DNA from: Candidatus Nyctobacter psychrophilus
GTDB lineage: Bacteria > Vulcanimicrobiota > Vulcanimicrobiia > Vulcanimicrobiales > Vulcanimicrobiaceae
NCBI GenBank assembly: GCA_014305025.1
Contig: JACRTY010000021.1
Coordinates: forward strand, 1-64,000
DNA length: 64,000 bases
Direction: 5' to 3'
The notes under the pieces are model-generated. The model had not been told where the DNA came from and searched no databases. It saw nothing but the letters and a program-made list of their open reading frames with translations. Made by a program: the position numbers and the translations under genes. This document shows, in pieces, positions 39,661 through 48,178 of the stretch (within the stretch, counting starts at the first letter, position 1; each line of letters begins with the position of its first letter).

Positions 39661-42555
39661 TCAGATCTTATACTGAAGCGAGGCCCGCAGGGTTGCCGGA
39701 CCGTAGTTACCTCCGTCGGTGGTGCCCACGTACCCCGTCTTGGCGCCATGCGCGCCGTTTACGAGCGGAATGGGTACGCCGTCGAAGTAGCCGAAGTACG
39801 CTTGATTATAGGCTCCGGTCAAGTTGTCGCCCGAGAATTGCAGGGACGCGTTGGGAGCGAGCGGCACGCGGACGGCCGCGGACGCGACGCCGAACGCCGG
39901 GCGGTTGAAACTGTTGTTCGGACCATAGTACGTCAGCCCGAGGTTGGCATAGAGCCCGTGCAGCGTGCGGAAATTCAACTCCCCATAGCCGGTGCTGTAC
40001 GGGACGCGTCCGACCAGGCCGTTATAGCCAAGCCCGCTTGGTTGAAAGTTGGCGCCTGAAATGATGGCGAGGTTGGTCGTGTACGGTCCTACGGCGGTGT
40101 CATAAAAACCCGCCGGAAGATTGTACGGATAGCCGCGTTGTAACGCACCCTGCAGCTTGAAGCCGTAGCCGGCAAGCGGCGCGTTTTGGAGCGCGAGCTC
40201 GAAGCCCTCATAGCGCGCAAACGCCAGGTTCCGGGTTTGATTGATGAAGAGCGGAAGCGGTTTGCCGCCGCTCGCCGCGCTCGCATACGTTCCTTGTTGG
40301 AACGTCGAGGGTAAGAACAAGTCGTGCAGGTTCGTCAGGTACACGTCGGTCGATAGCGACATACTGCGCATGATGCGCTTGTCGAACCCGAGATCGTACC
40401 CGAAGGCCGTCTCGGGCTTGATGTTTCCGTTGTTGGTATTGAGATTGAAGTACGTCGCCGGCACGGAATTCGGCTGCGGTATCTGGGCCGGCGCCGAAAG
40501 CAAGTTGATATAGGGCGGGGCGATCGACGAGCCGAGCGCGAAGCGCCACGAGACATCGACGTTCGGACGCCACAAGAGCGAGAGACGCGGCGCATCGAAG
40601 GCATGGGTGGAGTCCTGGAACGTAACGCCGCCGTCGCCCGTGTAATGGCTGGTATATTGGATCGCGTAGTTGCTGATCGTCGTCGTCAGACGCGGCGTCA
40701 CGGCAAATTGGCCGCGAGCCAGAATCGTCGTGAACTGTTGCCCGGAACCCGGTGCGAGTTGGTAACCGACGACGCCGTCAACGGGGGCGTCTTCGGTAAA
40801 GATCGAGTCGTGGTGCGACCGATCGAACGCGAGCGTAATGAGGTTGCCGGCAATCGGCTCGTCGAGCTCGAGCGAATATCCCCGCAGATGGTCTTGATGT
40901 AAGGTGGTAAGCTGCGCATCCCCCGACGTGAACGACGTCGGTTGCCCGTTGAAATACGTCGGCGTCGGCGCTGCACCGTCGGCGCATGTAAGCGTTGAAA
41001 AGCTGAAGGCAACACCGACTCCGCAGAGAGCCGCTCCGCCCCAGGCATTTCCGGAAAACGATTCGTTGGTCGCCTGCTGGAAGTCGTACAGGTATTGATT
41101 GTCGGTACCGGCGTAATACCGAGCCAGGATCGTCGTCTTGCCGAGCGCGCTGCGCAGCTCGCTTTGGAATAGGCTTTGCTGGATCGAATTACGCAACGGA
41201 AGATTCGCGACGAGATCGAACGGAATCCCCGTGCCGGCGGGCACCGAGCCCGTGTACCCCGGAGGCGGCGCAAAACTTGAGAAATTCATGTACGATCCGA
41301 AAGGCGTCAGCGAACTCGCTTGTACGCCCGTCTGATCACTCGAACTTTGAGCGCCGAGGTAGCTGACCGTCAGCGCCGTTTGCTGAGATAAGTTGAAGCG
41401 TAGCTTCGCTAGCTCAGCGCGATTCAAGTACTGGGTGTTCAAGTTGTAGCAGCACACATAGATCGGTGGGGCAAAATACACTTCACCCGGCAGGCCCGCG
41501 TACTGCGGAGTCTTCGATGCTACCAAGCCGATGGGGCTGCCCGCAAATCCGCGCCCGTTGATGAAATACGGCGCCGCCCCGTAGTCGAGCGGCAGCTGCG
41601 AGCCCGCGACCGGGTAGTTGTGGAGCGGTCCGGGCGTACCGTTGAGGGCATACGCAAACGCGTAGTCGATCAAGTGCGTGGGGGTGGAGCCCGTGATGCG
41701 CACGCTCGGTGAGGTGCCGCCATAGTTGTCGATGCCCAGCTCAACCGCGGAGTGAAAGGTTCTCGTCGGCTCGAGCGTACGGTAATTGACGCTGCCGCCG
41801 ATCGCGTAGTTGATATCGGTTCCCTGGACCCCGGGGCCCTTTCCGATTTCAACGTCTTGTAAAAGGGCCGGATTGAGGTACAGCGGCGCAAAATAGCCGT
41901 CCGCTCCGACCGAGACGGGGTGGCCGTCGACAAGCGTCTCGGTTTCGTACGGCAGCGCCCCACGGATTTGCGGTATCACCGGCGTCGCTTGATCCGAGCC
42001 GTTGAAAAAGCCGCTGCGCGAGGCGACGATCCCCGGCGTTTCGTTGAGAATCTTCGTGACCTGTTGCTGTCCCTGATCGACGAACGCCTGATTCGAAATC
42101 ACCGCGATGGCGCCCGGGCTCGTGTTGATGATGGCGCGGCCGGGCGCGTTCGTCGAGACACGCCCGATCAGCCGTAGCGACGAGAACGACGACGCGACGA
42201 GCTGCGCGTTTACCGTAGCGGTTGAACCGGCCAGGACCGCCACATCCTCCTGCCGCGTCTCTTGAAATCCCGCCTTGGTAATCGACAGAACGTAAACGCC
42301 CGACGCAACCGACGCAAACCGGAATGCTCCGCCGGCGTCGGTCGACGTAGACTGACGGGTGGGTCCCACCAAGGTCACGCCGGCGCCCCGGACGGGAGCA
42401 CCGTCGCTCGTCGAAACGGTTCCGCTAACGGACCCGCTCGAGGCCGACGCCGTCTGACCAAATGCGGCCTGGGTTCCGAGACCCAGGCACGTGGCCGCAA
42501 GTGCGACCGATACTACCGCCGCGCGCCACCGTTTCCATCCGAACTCGTGTATCAC
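39661..42555 (-). CDS. TonB-dependent outer-membrane receptor with carboxypeptidase-like N-terminal domain
   Basis: 964-residue outer-membrane transporter. I choose GTG 42555 because GGAGGCG lies at ideal distance; an upstream start at 42603 has no support. After a signal peptide (about 8-37) comes a CarboxypepD_reg-like domain (SVSGTVSTSDGAPVRGAGVTL), then the plug (NTSPGAIAVISNQAF, QVTKILNETPG) and a 22-strand-type barrel ending ATLRASLQYKI. Receptors of this build import large or scarce solutes, such as peptides or siderophores. It is the first gene of the minus-strand D-amino-acid block. Energy would come from the TonB system at 1.2-3.5 kb or another elsewhere. Confidence 0.88.
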   Translation of the reverse strand: MIHEFGWKRWRAAVVSVALAATCLGLGTQAAFGQTASASSGSVSGTVSTSDGAPVRGAGVTLVGPTRQSTSTDAGGAFRFASVASGVYVLSITKAGFQETRQEDVAVLAGSTATVNAQLVASSFSSLRLIGRVSTNAPGRAIINTSPGAIAVISNQAFVDQGQQQVTKILNETPGIVASRSGFFNGSDQATPVIPQIRGALPYETETLVDGHPVSVGADGYFAPLYLNPALLQDVEIGKGPGVQGTDINYAIGGSVNYRTLEPTRTFHSAVELGIDNYGGTSPSVRITGSTPTHLIDYAFAYALNGTPGPLHNYPVAGSQLPLDYGAAPYFINGRGFAGSPIGLVASKTPQYAGLPGEVYFAPPIYVCCYNLNTQYLNRAELAKLRFNLSQQTALTVSYLGAQSSSDQTGVQASSLTPFGSYMNFSSFAPPPGYTGSVPAGTGIPFDLVANLPLRNSIQQSLFQSELRSALGKTTILARYYAGTDNQYLYDFQQATNESFSGNAWGGAALCGVGVAFSFSTLTCADGAAPTPTYFNGQPTSFTSGDAQLTTLHQDHLRGYSLELDEPIAGNLITLAFDRSHHDSIFTEDAPVDGVVGYQLAPGSGQQFTTILARGQFAVTPRLTTTISNYAIQYTSHYTGDGGVTFQDSTHAFDAPRLSLLWRPNVDVSWRFALGSSIAPPYINLLSAPAQIPQPNSVPATYFNLNTNNGNIKPETAFGYDLGFDKRIMRSMSLSTDVYLTNLHDLFLPSTFQQGTYASAASGGKPLPLFINQTRNLAFARYEGFELALQNAPLAGYGFKLQGALQRGYPYNLPAGFYDTAVGPYTTNLAIISGANFQPSGLGYNGLVGRVPYSTGYGELNFRTLHGLYANLGLTYYGPNNSFNRPAFGVASAAVRVPLAPNASLQFSGDNLTGAYNQAYFGYFDGVPIPLVNGAHGAKTGYVGTTDGGNYGPATLRASLQYKI

Positions 42556-42593
42556 TGCTCGCCTCCACGCACAAAAGCGCCGAGTTACAACTT

Positions 42594-42616
42594 TTTTTCG
42601 CACACTGTGCGAAAAA
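42594..42616. promoter_or_regulatory. 23-bp perfect palindrome in the divergent promoter region
   Basis: Two 11-bp arms (TTTTTCGCACA and TGTGCGAAAAA) flank a single central C. The palindrome lies 39 bp upstream of the receptor start and 139 bp upstream of the S9 peptidase start, so it lies between divergent blocks of the locus. It suits a dimeric repressor or activator. As RNA from either strand it would also make a strong hairpin, but termination makes no sense at this spot. Confidence 0.65.
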
Positions 42617-42681
42617 CCGTGCCGCAGCGTTCTTCGAAGCCTCGCCGACTCCTTTCCCTCCTGAAATTATCGACATTTTCG

Positions 42682-42726
42682 ATTGAGCGGGATTTCGTTC
42701 GCTGTACGCAATATTGTACTAGCGTT
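42682..42726 (+). repeat. Duplicated upstream element, copy A
   Basis: This stretch matches 44924-44967 closely: both read TTGAGCG..AT.TCGT..G.TGTAC..AATAT.GTA over about 40 bp. Copy A ends 28 bp before the S9 peptidase start. The core GTACGCAATATTGTAC is partly palindromic. It is probably a common promoter/operator that co-regulates the two adjacent genes. In both copies the element is open in frame with the gene behind it and would encode MS.IS..V.NIV if a TTG start were used. Confidence 0.65.
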
Positions 42727-42754
42727 GTCGCCGACAAAGCGTCTGGAGAACTTT

Positions 42755-44869
42755 ATGAAGCAATGCTCTGCGTTGGCGCTCGTCATCTGCGCGGGCGTGC
42801 TTGGCACGGCGTCCGCCGGTGCAGCCGTGAGGCGCTTCAGCATCGACGACGTTTTGAGCGCGCCCTATCCCGCTGATCTGGGGGCCTCGCTCGATGGGAA
42901 AGCGTTGCTTTGGACCGTGCACGAGCGGGGAGCACGGAACGTGGCCGTTTGGAAAGACGGCACCGTCCGACTGGTCACCCACAACACGGCCGATGATGGT
43001 CAGGACCTTTCGGATCCGCAGTTCACGCTCGGTGCAACGGCCGTGCTCTACGCACGCGGCGGATCTGATGAGAGCGACAGTGCGGAAGGGCCCAATCCCA
43101 ATCCACTGTCCCTGGCCGAACCCCCGCCGCGGCGCATCGCCATCAGCTCGCTCTCCAGCGGCCGCACGTTCGAGATCGGCGAAGGCACTCGTCCCGTGCT
43201 GTCGCCCAAGGGTGACCGCGTCGCATGGGAGGCGCACCGTCAGATCGTCGGCGCGACACTCGCGTCGGGCGACGGCGGTGCGACGTGGACGGTCGGTAAA
43301 CCGCAGCCGCTGTTCACGGTACGCGGTACGGCAGGCGGCATCGTCTGGTCGCCTGACGGAAGCCGCCTGGCGGTCACCGTCACGCGCACCGACCATTCAT
43401 GGGTCGCGGTCTACACGCTGGGGACGAGCAACGTCGTCTTCGCGGCGCCCGCCTTCACCCTCGACAGTGATCCGGCGTGGTCGCCCGACGGCACGCGCGT
43501 CGCATTCATCCGGCAACCGGGTCCGCGTTTGAGCGTTAGCGAGGTTTACGACGCACCGCCGGCCGCACCGTGGTCGATCGTGGTCGCCGATGCGCGCAAC
43601 GGCAGCGGGCGCCCCATTTGGACTGCGGCGCGCGGAACCGGACACGTCTTTGCTGCCGACTGGAGCGCGCCGTACCTGTGGTGGTCGCGCGACGGTGACC
43701 GGATCGCGTTTCTGTCAGAACAGACCGGATGGTTGCACCTCGACGCCGTCTCGCCGCAGGGCGGTCCCGCGCACGACCTTACGCCGGGACGTTTCGAGGT
43801 CGAGCAAGTCGCGCGCGCCGGCGACGGCGGCGCGTTAGTGTACAGTTCGAATGCCGGCGACGTCGACCGCCGCCATCTGTGGCGTGTCGCCTTTTCAGGC
43901 GGCGCGCCGCAGCGCCTGAGCGACGGCAACAGCAGCCAGTGGTCGCCCGTGCCGCTGGCCGGAGGCTCGCTGGCATTCATCGACGCCGCCTATGCCGATC
44001 CACCGCAGGTAACGCTGACGGCGGGCGGCGCTACCCGCGAACTCGTCGCGGTCTCCGTACCACCGGAGTACCCGCGCGATGCGCTCGTGCAGCCGCAGGT
44101 CGTCACTTTTCGCGCCGCGGACGGGCTGTTGATTCACGGACAACTTTTTCTTCCGCGCGACCGTGTGCGCAGACATCCTGGGCTGATCTTCGTTCATGGC
44201 GGCCCCCCGCGCCAGATGCTGCCGGGCTACCACTACATGGAACCCTATGCCAAGCTCTATCAGCTCAATCAAGCGCTGGTCAATCGGGGCTTCGTCGTCC
44301 TGTCGATCAATTATCGCAGCGGCATCATGTACGGCCACGATTTTCGCGAGGCACCGCGCACCGGTTGGCGCGGCGCCAGCGAGTATCAGGATGTGCTCGC
44401 CGGCGCCGCGTTTCTGCGCGTACGCCGCGACGTCGACAAGACGCGCCTGGGCATCTACGGCCTCTCGTACGGAGGCTACCTCACCGCCCTGGCACTCGCC
44501 CGTAACTCCGACATCTTCGCGGCCGGGGCCGATCAGGCCGGCATCAGCGATTGGCCTGCATCGTTCGATACCGATTTCGGCCATCGCGTCGGCACGCCCG
44601 CGCAGCGCCGTATCGCTTTCGATGCGTCCCCCGATGCCTCACTGTCCCGCTGGCGTTCGCCACTCTACCTTTCGCAAGCCGACGACGACCGCAACGTGCC
44701 TTTCAGTCAGTCGATCGATCTCGCGACGCGCCTCCAGTCGCGCGGCATCGGCGTCACGCAAGCGGCCGTGCCCGACGACTTACACGCCTACGTTCTCTAT
44801 GCCCACGAGTTAACTCGCTTTGAGCAAACCGCCGATTTCTTGAGCACGCGCCTGCACGCTCCGGATTGA
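42755..44869 (+). CDS. Secreted S9-family peptidase (prolyl oligopeptidase fold)
   Basis: 704 residues with ATG 42755 after GGAGAA. A signal peptide (about 1-23), a beta-propeller of PD40/WD-like repeats (for example WSPDGSRLAV, AWSPDGTRVAF, WWSRDGDRIAFLS), and a C-terminal alpha/beta-hydrolase domain with nucleophile GLSYGGY, acid in SQADDDRN and histidine in DDLHAY. Enzymes of this group (DPP IV/acylaminoacyl peptidase-like) cut short peptides, often from the N-terminus. It heads the plus-strand half of the locus, followed by a peptide-binding lipoprotein and a D-aminoacylase. Confidence 0.88.
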   Translation: MKQCSALALVICAGVLGTASAGAAVRRFSIDDVLSAPYPADLGASLDGKALLWTVHERGARNVAVWKDGTVRLVTHNTADDGQDLSDPQFTLGATAVLYARGGSDESDSAEGPNPNPLSLAEPPPRRIAISSLSSGRTFEIGEGTRPVLSPKGDRVAWEAHRQIVGATLASGDGGATWTVGKPQPLFTVRGTAGGIVWSPDGSRLAVTVTRTDHSWVAVYTLGTSNVVFAAPAFTLDSDPAWSPDGTRVAFIRQPGPRLSVSEVYDAPPAAPWSIVVADARNGSGRPIWTAARGTGHVFAADWSAPYLWWSRDGDRIAFLSEQTGWLHLDAVSPQGGPAHDLTPGRFEVEQVARAGDGGALVYSSNAGDVDRRHLWRVAFSGGAPQRLSDGNSSQWSPVPLAGGSLAFIDAAYADPPQVTLTAGGATRELVAVSVPPEYPRDALVQPQVVTFRAADGLLIHGQLFLPRDRVRRHPGLIFVHGGPPRQMLPGYHYMEPYAKLYQLNQALVNRGFVVLSINYRSGIMYGHDFREAPRTGWRGASEYQDVLAGAAFLRVRRDVDKTRLGIYGLSYGGYLTALALARNSDIFAAGADQAGISDWPASFDTDFGHRVGTPAQRRIAFDASPDASLSRWRSPLYLSQADDDRNVPFSQSIDLATRLQSRGIGVTQAAVPDDLHAYVLYAHELTRFEQTADFLSTRLHAPD

Positions 44870-44923
44870 CGGAATAAAAGCGATTAGCTCGTTCGTTCCA
44901 GGAGGAGCCGAAGCAGCGTTCGA

Positions 44924-44967
44924 ATTGAGCGACATATCGTCGGATGTACAGAATATCGTAGAGCCGT
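44924..44967 (+). repeat. Duplicated upstream element, copy B
   Basis: Second copy of the element at 42682-42726, with the same spacing of TTGAGCG, TGTAC, AATAT and GTA. It lies at the apparent 5' end of the substrate-binding protein gene. If it is a promoter, the true coding start of that gene is further downstream than the open frame suggests. Confidence 0.65.
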
Positions 44968-46598
44968 GTCGTTTCTCCAGTAGCAAGTCTCGCGTCCGCA
45001 CCGCGCTGTTTGTGCTGCTGCTCGTCGCATGTGCGCCCGGCTGCACCCGTGCGCCGGGCGGCCCGGCCGGTGCGCGGCTGATCGTCGCGCAAGCGCAAGA
45101 GCCCAACTCACTCAACCCGCTTTTCATGACGGGACCAACCGTTGCCGGCGTTGCACCGCTAATTTATTCGGGTCTCGTGACCATCGACGAACACGGCCGG
45201 ATACGCCCGCAACTTGCGACCAGCGTCCCGTCGCTTCGCAACGGCGGCATCTCGCGTGACGGGCTGACGATCACCTACCGGCTACGGTCAGGCGTGCGCT
45301 GGCAGGACGGCGCACCGCTGACCGCCGCCGACGTCGCCTTTACATACGCGGCGATCATGAATCCAAAAAACAACGTTCCGTCTCGCTTCGGCTACGAAAC
45401 GATCCGCAACGTCGAAGCCGTCGGCGACCGGATCGTTCGCGTGCACCTGCGCCAGCGTTACGCGCCGATTTTATCGCTCTTCATGGGCCCCGATCAAAAC
45501 TTTTCCGTTCTGCCGCGTCATCTGCTGGCGTCTTACCGAGATCTCAACGCGGCTGCGTTCAATGAAATGCCGGTGGGCTCGGGCCCGTTTCGAGTTGTCG
45601 CGTGGGCACATGGCGATCGCCTGCGCTTGGTACGAAATGCCGCATACTTCGGCGGTACGCCGCAGATCGCCGAGATCGATTTGAAGTTCGTTCCCGACTC
45701 ATCCGCAGTCCTCAATCAGTTGCGTACGAGAGAAGTCGGCGCGGCATTCTTCGCCGACCCCTCGTTCCTGGACGCCTATGGACGCTTGCCCAAAAGCCGC
45801 GTGGTCCGCGTGCCTCAAAACGGCTTCGGCGATCTTCTGTTCAACACGCAAGCACCCGCAGTTTCAGACGCCCGGGTCCGGCGCGCGTTGATCGAATCGC
45901 TCGACATTCCACGCCTGGTGCACAACGCCACGAAGGGCGCGCAGACGGCGAAAGATGCGGGCCGCGGGCTCTTCACTTGGGCGTACGATCCGGCAATCGC
46001 GCCACCGCGCTACGATCCGCCGGACGCCGCGCGACTCTTCGCCTTGACGGGATGGCATCGCGGCCCCGACGGTGTGCTTCGCGAGAACGGCCGGGCGCTC
46101 GCACTCGACCTCGCGTTTCCGAGCGGCACCGGCGTAGCGAGCGCAATCGCCGTCGACCTGCAACAAGAACTGCGCACTGCCGGCGTTATGCTGACGTTGC
46201 GCGCGTACACGCCGACCCTCTTTCGCGCCCCCGCAGCAGCCGGCGGTCCGCTTTTCGGCGGCAAGTTTGCGCTCGCGTTCTTCGAACCGTTCGGCGTCAG
46301 CGACCCCGATACGCATTGGTATTTGGGTTGCAGCGAGATACCGCCGCACGGGTTCAACGCGCAGCGTTTCTGCGATCCGGCCATCGAACGGGCACTGGCG
46401 CTGGGAGCGAGCAGTTATGACCCGGCAATACGGCGACGCTCCGCCGTGCTCGTTCAGCAGCGCGTCGCCGCCGAACTTCCTTTCGTTCCGCTGTATCAGA
46501 CCAATGCCGTCGACGTTTTCCCAAACGACCTTCACGGTTTCCGCAGTTCGGCGCTGTCGCCGTTCTGGAATGTAGCAGACTGGACGCTGTCACGGTAA
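44925..46598 (+). CDS. Oligopeptide-binding lipoprotein (SBP_bac_5, ABC transporter)
   Basis: Extracytoplasmic solute-binding protein for peptides or related solutes. A lipoprotein signal (TALFVLLLVACAPGC) ends in a lipobox cysteine about residue 39 of this frame. The mature part has family features: IVAQAQEPNSLNPLF, YSGLVTID, LRSGVRWQDGAPLTAADVAF and the DxxxR-rich C-terminal lobe. The N-terminal 13 codons from TTG 44925 coincide with a duplicated regulatory element, and GGAGGAG lies too far upstream, so the real start is unclear and may be downstream. No permease or ATPase genes are nearby. Its stop is overlapped by the next gene. Confidence 0.85.
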   Translation: MSDISSDVQNIVEPCRFSSSKSRVRTALFVLLLVACAPGCTRAPGGPAGARLIVAQAQEPNSLNPLFMTGPTVAGVAPLIYSGLVTIDEHGRIRPQLATSVPSLRNGGISRDGLTITYRLRSGVRWQDGAPLTAADVAFTYAAIMNPKNNVPSRFGYETIRNVEAVGDRIVRVHLRQRYAPILSLFMGPDQNFSVLPRHLLASYRDLNAAAFNEMPVGSGPFRVVAWAHGDRLRLVRNAAYFGGTPQIAEIDLKFVPDSSAVLNQLRTREVGAAFFADPSFLDAYGRLPKSRVVRVPQNGFGDLLFNTQAPAVSDARVRRALIESLDIPRLVHNATKGAQTAKDAGRGLFTWAYDPAIAPPRYDPPDAARLFALTGWHRGPDGVLRENGRALALDLAFPSGTGVASAIAVDLQQELRTAGVMLTLRAYTPTLFRAPAAAGGPLFGGKFALAFFEPFGVSDPDTHWYLGCSEIPPHGFNAQRFCDPAIERALALGASSYDPAIRRRSAVLVQQRVAAELPFVPLYQTNAVDVFPNDLHGFRSSALSPFWNVADWTLSR

Positions 46599-48178
46599 AG
46601 TTCGTCATCGCGGGCGGTACCGTCGTCGATGGCACGGGAAAGCCCCCCGCGCCGCACGACATCTACGTCGTCGACGGAATGATCGAGAGTGTCCGGGCAC
46701 ATTCCGATTTCCATGCCGACTGGAACGTCGTTGACGCTAATGGCTTGACAGTCACACCGGGATTCATCGACGTGCATTCGCATGCCGACTTCGGTCCGTT
46801 CTTGCACGACGACGACACGACGAAGGTACTGCAAGGCGTGACGACTGAAGTCGTCGGGAATTGCGGCATCAGTTTGGCGCCGACGACTTCCGAGCGCCGC
46901 ACTCTGCTGGCCTCGGCGTTCGAGCCGCGCCTATCCGAGTTGGAACCGAGCGACGGTTCGTTCGCGCAGTACCTCGCCGCCATGGACGAGCGCGGATACG
47001 TTACGAATTTCGCGCCCCTCGTCGGCCACAACACGCTTCGCATCGCCGCGCTCGGCATGGAGGCCCGCGAACCGACGGACGATGAGCTCGCGCAGATGGG
47101 CAAGATGCTTGAAGAAGCGCTCGACGCCGGTGCCTTCGGGCTCTCGACGGGATTAATCTATCCGCCGGGAACCTTTTCCGTGACGAGCGAGATCGTCGCA
47201 CTTGCCGAGCGCTTGCGACCCAACACGCTGTATACGTCGCATCTGCGTAGTGAGGCCGACGCATTGTTGGAAGCCGTCGCCGAAGCCCTGCACGTCGGCG
47301 AAAGCACGGGCACACGCGTGCAGATTTCACACCACAAAGCGGCCGGGCGTTCCAACTGGGGCAAGACGCGCGAGTCACTCGCGCTCATCGCCGCGGCTCG
47401 CGCACGGGGCGTGGACGTCCATCAAGACGTCTACCCGTACCTTGCCGGAAGCACGTCACTGCGCGCTGCGCTCCCACCTGAATTTCACGCGGGCGGAGCG
47501 GAAGCGACGTTGGCACGACTCCGCGACGATACCGCACTGTCGAAGCTAGCGGCTCGAATTGCGGACGGTGCCCCCGGGTTCGAAAACCTCGTCAAACAAG
47601 CGGGCTACGATGGCATCCTAATCGCGACGACGGCCAGCGGTCGCTTCGAAGGCATGACGCTGAGCGAGGTCGGGCACGAGCTTGCCGTCGACCCATTTCA
47701 CGCGCTCGTGCACGTGCTCGTCCAGGAGCGGCTCGAAGCGACGATGACCATCTTTTTGATGAACGAAGGCGACGTCGAACGCGTCATCACCGACGCGCAC
47801 ACCGCCATTGGCTCCGACGGCGCTTACGCGGGCAGCGGGGGCAAGCCGCACCCGCGTCTTTTCGGCACCTTTCCCCGCGTGCTCGCGCGCTACGTCCGCG
47901 AACGCCGCACCCTCTCCCTGGGAGCGGCCATCCATAAGATGACCGCCCTCGCCGCGCACATCTTCAGGTTACCCGATCGCGGAACGCTGGCCGCAGGGCA
48001 GATCGCCGACATCGTGGCCTTCGATGCCGACACCATCAGCGATGATCTCGATTATCGTGATCCGGTCCGAGCGCCGAAGGGCATCGCATGGGTCATGCAG
48101 GGCGGCCGGACGGTCGTGCAAGGTCACTCTTACATCGGTGCCCGCAACGGCGAACGCTTGCGCCCGGCACCGGCATAG
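46580..48178 (+). CDS. N-acyl-D-amino-acid deacylase (D-aminoacylase)
   Basis: Amidohydrolase-superfamily zinc enzyme that frees D-amino acids from N-acyl forms. Motifs: GGTVVDGTG, PGFIDVHSHADF (HxH), TEVVGNCGISLAP (the metal cysteine), STGLIYPPGTFS, SHHKAAGRSNWG and AIGSDGAYAGSGGKPHPRLFGTFPR. The open frame has no ATG, GTG or TTG before 46679, yet the family N-terminus (KFVIAGGTVVDGTG) is encoded from about 46597. CTG 46580 is the nearest plausible start and overlaps the end of the binding-protein gene. It fits a scheme that yields free D-Glu or D-Ala from acylated residues. Confidence 0.85.
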   Translation: MDAVTVKFVIAGGTVVDGTGKPPAPHDIYVVDGMIESVRAHSDFHADWNVVDANGLTVTPGFIDVHSHADFGPFLHDDDTTKVLQGVTTEVVGNCGISLAPTTSERRTLLASAFEPRLSELEPSDGSFAQYLAAMDERGYVTNFAPLVGHNTLRIAALGMEAREPTDDELAQMGKMLEEALDAGAFGLSTGLIYPPGTFSVTSEIVALAERLRPNTLYTSHLRSEADALLEAVAEALHVGESTGTRVQISHHKAAGRSNWGKTRESLALIAAARARGVDVHQDVYPYLAGSTSLRAALPPEFHAGGAEATLARLRDDTALSKLAARIADGAPGFENLVKQAGYDGILIATTASGRFEGMTLSEVGHELAVDPFHALVHVLVQERLEATMTIFLMNEGDVERVITDAHTAIGSDGAYAGSGGKPHPRLFGTFPRVLARYVRERRTLSLGAAIHKMTALAAHIFRLPDRGTLAAGQIADIVAFDADTISDDLDYRDPVRAPKGIAWVMQGGRTVVQGHSYIGARNGERLRPAPA

